This document shows, in pieces, positions 27,368-64,000 of a stretch of DNA of 64,000 nucleotides. Source of the stretch: Protula sp. h YS-2021 (Eukaryota; Annelida; Polychaeta; Sabellida; Serpulidae). Every line of letters starts with the position of its first letter. Position 1 is the stretch's first letter. Location of the stretch: assembly GCA_949752745.1 (NCBI GenBank), contig OX457027.1, positions 82,426,436-82,490,435 on the forward strand. The letters are read 5' to 3'. Position numbers and translations under genes: made by a program. The notes beneath the pieces were generated by a model. The model saw nothing but the letters and a program-made list of their open reading frames with translations, had not been told where the DNA came from and did not search any database.

Positions 27368-28300
27368 AAGGTTTTTACACCAGCCGACTAAGTCGGGCTG
27401 GTCTTATCCCATCAATAGAGTGGCATCCGTGGTCTGTATGTACGTCTGTACATGTGTAAACATTTACCTAAACTGCTTCTTCTCCTTCAGTTTTGATCGG
27501 ATTCCTCTCAAATTTACACGCATGTTCTCCAGGTAGGCCTCTCTTTAAAATTGTTTTTAGTCCCCCGTAGCACGAGATCTCTCAGCCGCTATTCAACCCT
27601 GGCTTTTGATTGTTACTACAGTGAAAATATATATATTGTGGTTGTGGACGTCGCATTATTTTTCCTTACCAACGAGATAGTTCGTGGGGGGGGGGGGACA
27701 TTCATCACTTTCACTGATAATTTTTTTTTTGGCGATCCGCCAAAAATTGGCTAAATGGGGGGGGGGGGGCATTTGAAATTTTTCGGTTGCCAATTTTCAA
27801 AATGCTTCTTCTCTCATAATTTTGATCAGATTTTCTTCAAATGTTGTACGAATATTTCTTAGGCTAGACCTCTTTTGAAAAATTACTCATTTTGGCGATC
27901 CGCCAAAAACTAGCCAAATGGGGGGGGGGGGAGGATTTTTTTAATTGTTTGACTCCTTTCCAATTTTGGACAGTTGTTCTCTAGGTAGGCGTCTCTTGAA
28001 AAAATTTTTTGGCGATCCGTAATTATTTGGCTAAAAGGGGGCATTTTTTAATTTATTGGTGTTTAATTTTGAAAATGCTTCTTCTCCCACAATTTGGATT
28101 GAATTCCTTTCCAATTTTGTTCGATTCTTCTCCAGTTAGGCCATGAATAAACATGCGCATAGGTCCGAAATACGGACCACGCATCGACGCAAGTTTGGTA
28201 AACATGCGCACTGGTTCAAAATCGAACCGCGCATCGACACAGGTTAACTAAATATGCGCACTGGTCCAAAATGCAAACTGCGCGTCAATGCAAGTCAATG
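27368..28300. repeat. Composite hairpin-headed repeat, copy 1 (with 3 units of the 51-bp minisatellite)
   Basis: A head hairpin (27380-27401, CCAGCCGACT/AGTCGGGCTGG) is followed by degenerate ~125-bp tandem units (GGCGATCCGCCAAAAATTGG, TTTTGATC.GATT), then about three units of the 51-bp minisatellite (28138-28300). The same modules recur at 31196-33945 and 46770-48950. Confidence 0.75.
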
Positions 28301-29137
28301 GGAAAAACATGGTTTTTACCTGGTTTCTTTCCGATACGGAAGAAATGCATTCTTCGCTTTCATTTAGGGAAGAAATGGAAGAAACTCAAAAAGGTTCCCA
28401 ATAATAATTTCGTGAAATATTTTATTGCTTAAAGTTTTGTGCGTTGTCTGCACAGGTACACTCAACCCCATTGTAGCTTTGGTGTCCAGCGTGTTTATGT
28501 ATAATTAGATGAATATTCAAAGTCTAAGTTATATATGTGATATTTCGTCTTGAATTTAAAAAATTGTGCACGCAAATTCTCAAAAATAATTTCAGCTGAG
28601 GTTTAAAGCTGCAGTCGATCAATGGAAATAATGAACCACATTGATTAAATTTCTGGCTTTACTGTCAGTTCTAGAGATACCTTAAGAATCTGTGGGAATG
28701 CATGCTGAGAGAAGAATTTTACCAGTTTTCAAAACGTTTTAAATCATTTTTTTCTGTATACATGTTGCGACTCCGTTTCATCGATATGTGAAGACATGCC
28801 TATAATTGTGGGAGACTTGTGGCTACTTAATTTATGTGTGTGTGTGCTATAAATAGTTACGATGAACTCGATCATTTTTGTCTCCCTCATTTAATACATA
28901 AAGACTGTTTCTTAGAGTTACGCTGTAACCTACCACTTTCCACATTTAAGAATAGCAGAAACCAAGAATCTGAAAATATGTGTGGTTTTGAATCGAAGGC
29001 TAATTTGGTATAGAGGTTTTTTCACTAGGGACTACTCATGACTGCGGGGAAGAATTGTTTGTTTTCAGTTCCGAAGCCTGTGTAAAGTGAAAGATATACA
29101 GTTCAAAATGTAAAGCTGCGTTCTGTTTTTTCTGCAG

Positions 29138-63168
<34,031 letters not shown>

Positions 63169-63799
63169 CAGTTGTATGTAACAATAACACCAGTGGAAGT
63201 TGCGGGATAAAAAATTAAAACAGCACTGTCAAAGACTGTGATTGAATTATTGATATTTTCTTCTGTTAGGACAATAACCTAATTCATTTAACTCGTTGTA
63301 CGGTTCCACTATTGACAGGGTTATAAAATTAATAGGTGGCTTTTAGTTCTGTGTGAAAATACAATAACTTTAAATGATAGACTGTGGTTTGGTTTGGGTG
63401 ATTCGCAAACATAATAATGTATGTCATTATGCTTCATGAAATTATTGACCAGAAATCAGCTGTCAAGTTTTCGGCTGGAAAATGGTTCGAATGCTGTCTT
63501 TGAAGCATCTCACAAGACACGGCCAGCCTGTTGTGACTGACCATGAAGAAACGATGAGGACAGTAAATAGAGTTCAAGCCTTCGTCATCAGAGCCAATGC
63601 TCTTTTTATGGGTAACGCAGCCCTTGGGTCTCTCCGAACGTCTCTGGGAGCGGCTCTGTAAGTGCGGAATGCGCAATGACATCGCTACCTTCGGGTAGTG
63701 GTCTTCTGCGTTGGCTGAAGCATCTTACTAAATGCCGTAAATTATGAGAAATGCATTTTGGTTATGTAATTGTGAGAAGTACACATTTGTATATGTTAG

Positions 63800-63805
63800 A
63801 ATAAA
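63800..63805 (+). promoter_or_regulatory. Poly(A) signal of zinc-finger gene (first candidate)
   Basis: AATAAA about 630 bases after the stop codon; a second AATAAA lies at 63854-63859. Either would give a 3' UTR of about 0.65-0.7 kb. Confidence 0.55.
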
Positions 63806-63853
63806 TGTTACCATTTTGTTGCGAGTATACCAAGAATACACATACTGCTTCTG

Positions 63854-63859
63854 AATAAA
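63854..63859 (+). promoter_or_regulatory. Poly(A) signal of zinc-finger gene (second candidate)
   Basis: A second AATAAA about 690 bases after the stop, followed by TG-rich sequence (TTGTCTGAGCCAGTGAC) that suits a downstream element. Confidence 0.5.
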
Positions 63860-64000
63860 ATTGTCTGAGCCAGTGACAATATAGACTAGCTTTTTTTTAA
63901 AAAATCCTCTCACTGATTTGAAAAGATGAAACTGCGTTCGTTCAAGCACTGCATGAAGTGGTCCATTACGTGTGCGTGATGGTGTGTGGGCGACACAAAA

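Overview
The window is nuclear DNA from an animal with large, AT-rich, transposon-loaded introns. Coding exons are split by GT-AG introns, polyadenylation signals are AATAAA, and the TE set is metazoan (CR1/L2-type LINE, Tc1, hAT-like and Mutator-like elements). A divergent TALE homeobox gene and hairpin-headed repeats with minisatellite cores would suit a spiralian/lophotrochozoan marine invertebrate, but that assignment is inference.

Layout: 1-8.6 kb is AT-rich and gene-poor. 8608-9258 (minus) is a single-exon methyltransferase-like gene. 12.4-15.8 kb holds a degraded LINE (minus) with its (ATT)n tail. 18.2-21.0 kb is a nest of at least three inverted-repeat transposons around a dispersed repeat. 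From about 24.8 kb (candidate start) or 29.1 kb (first firm exon) to 63,168, the plus strand carries one multi-exon C2H2 zinc-finger gene. I could chain its exons by splice sites and reading phase into a protein of roughly 885-895 residues with 13 fingers. Exons at 39410-39470 and 40201-40288 fit only as mutually exclusive alternatives.

Inside its 8-kb intron (46,588-54,603), on the opposite strand, lies a two-exon TALE homeobox gene (50134-51676) with its own TATA box and poly(A) signal. The zinc-finger introns are full of mobile DNA. Five elements have long inverted repeats built from short internal sub-repeats; four of them have 8-9 bp target duplications, and two carry remnants that look like Mutator-like (MULE) transposase exons. 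A Tc1 transposase is split by one of them. A dispersed repeat family carries arrays of a 51-bp minisatellite at three intronic loci. After the exon encoding fingers 7-9 come two decayed copies of finger-coding sequence.

All calls come from reading the sequence; no database search or expression data were available.
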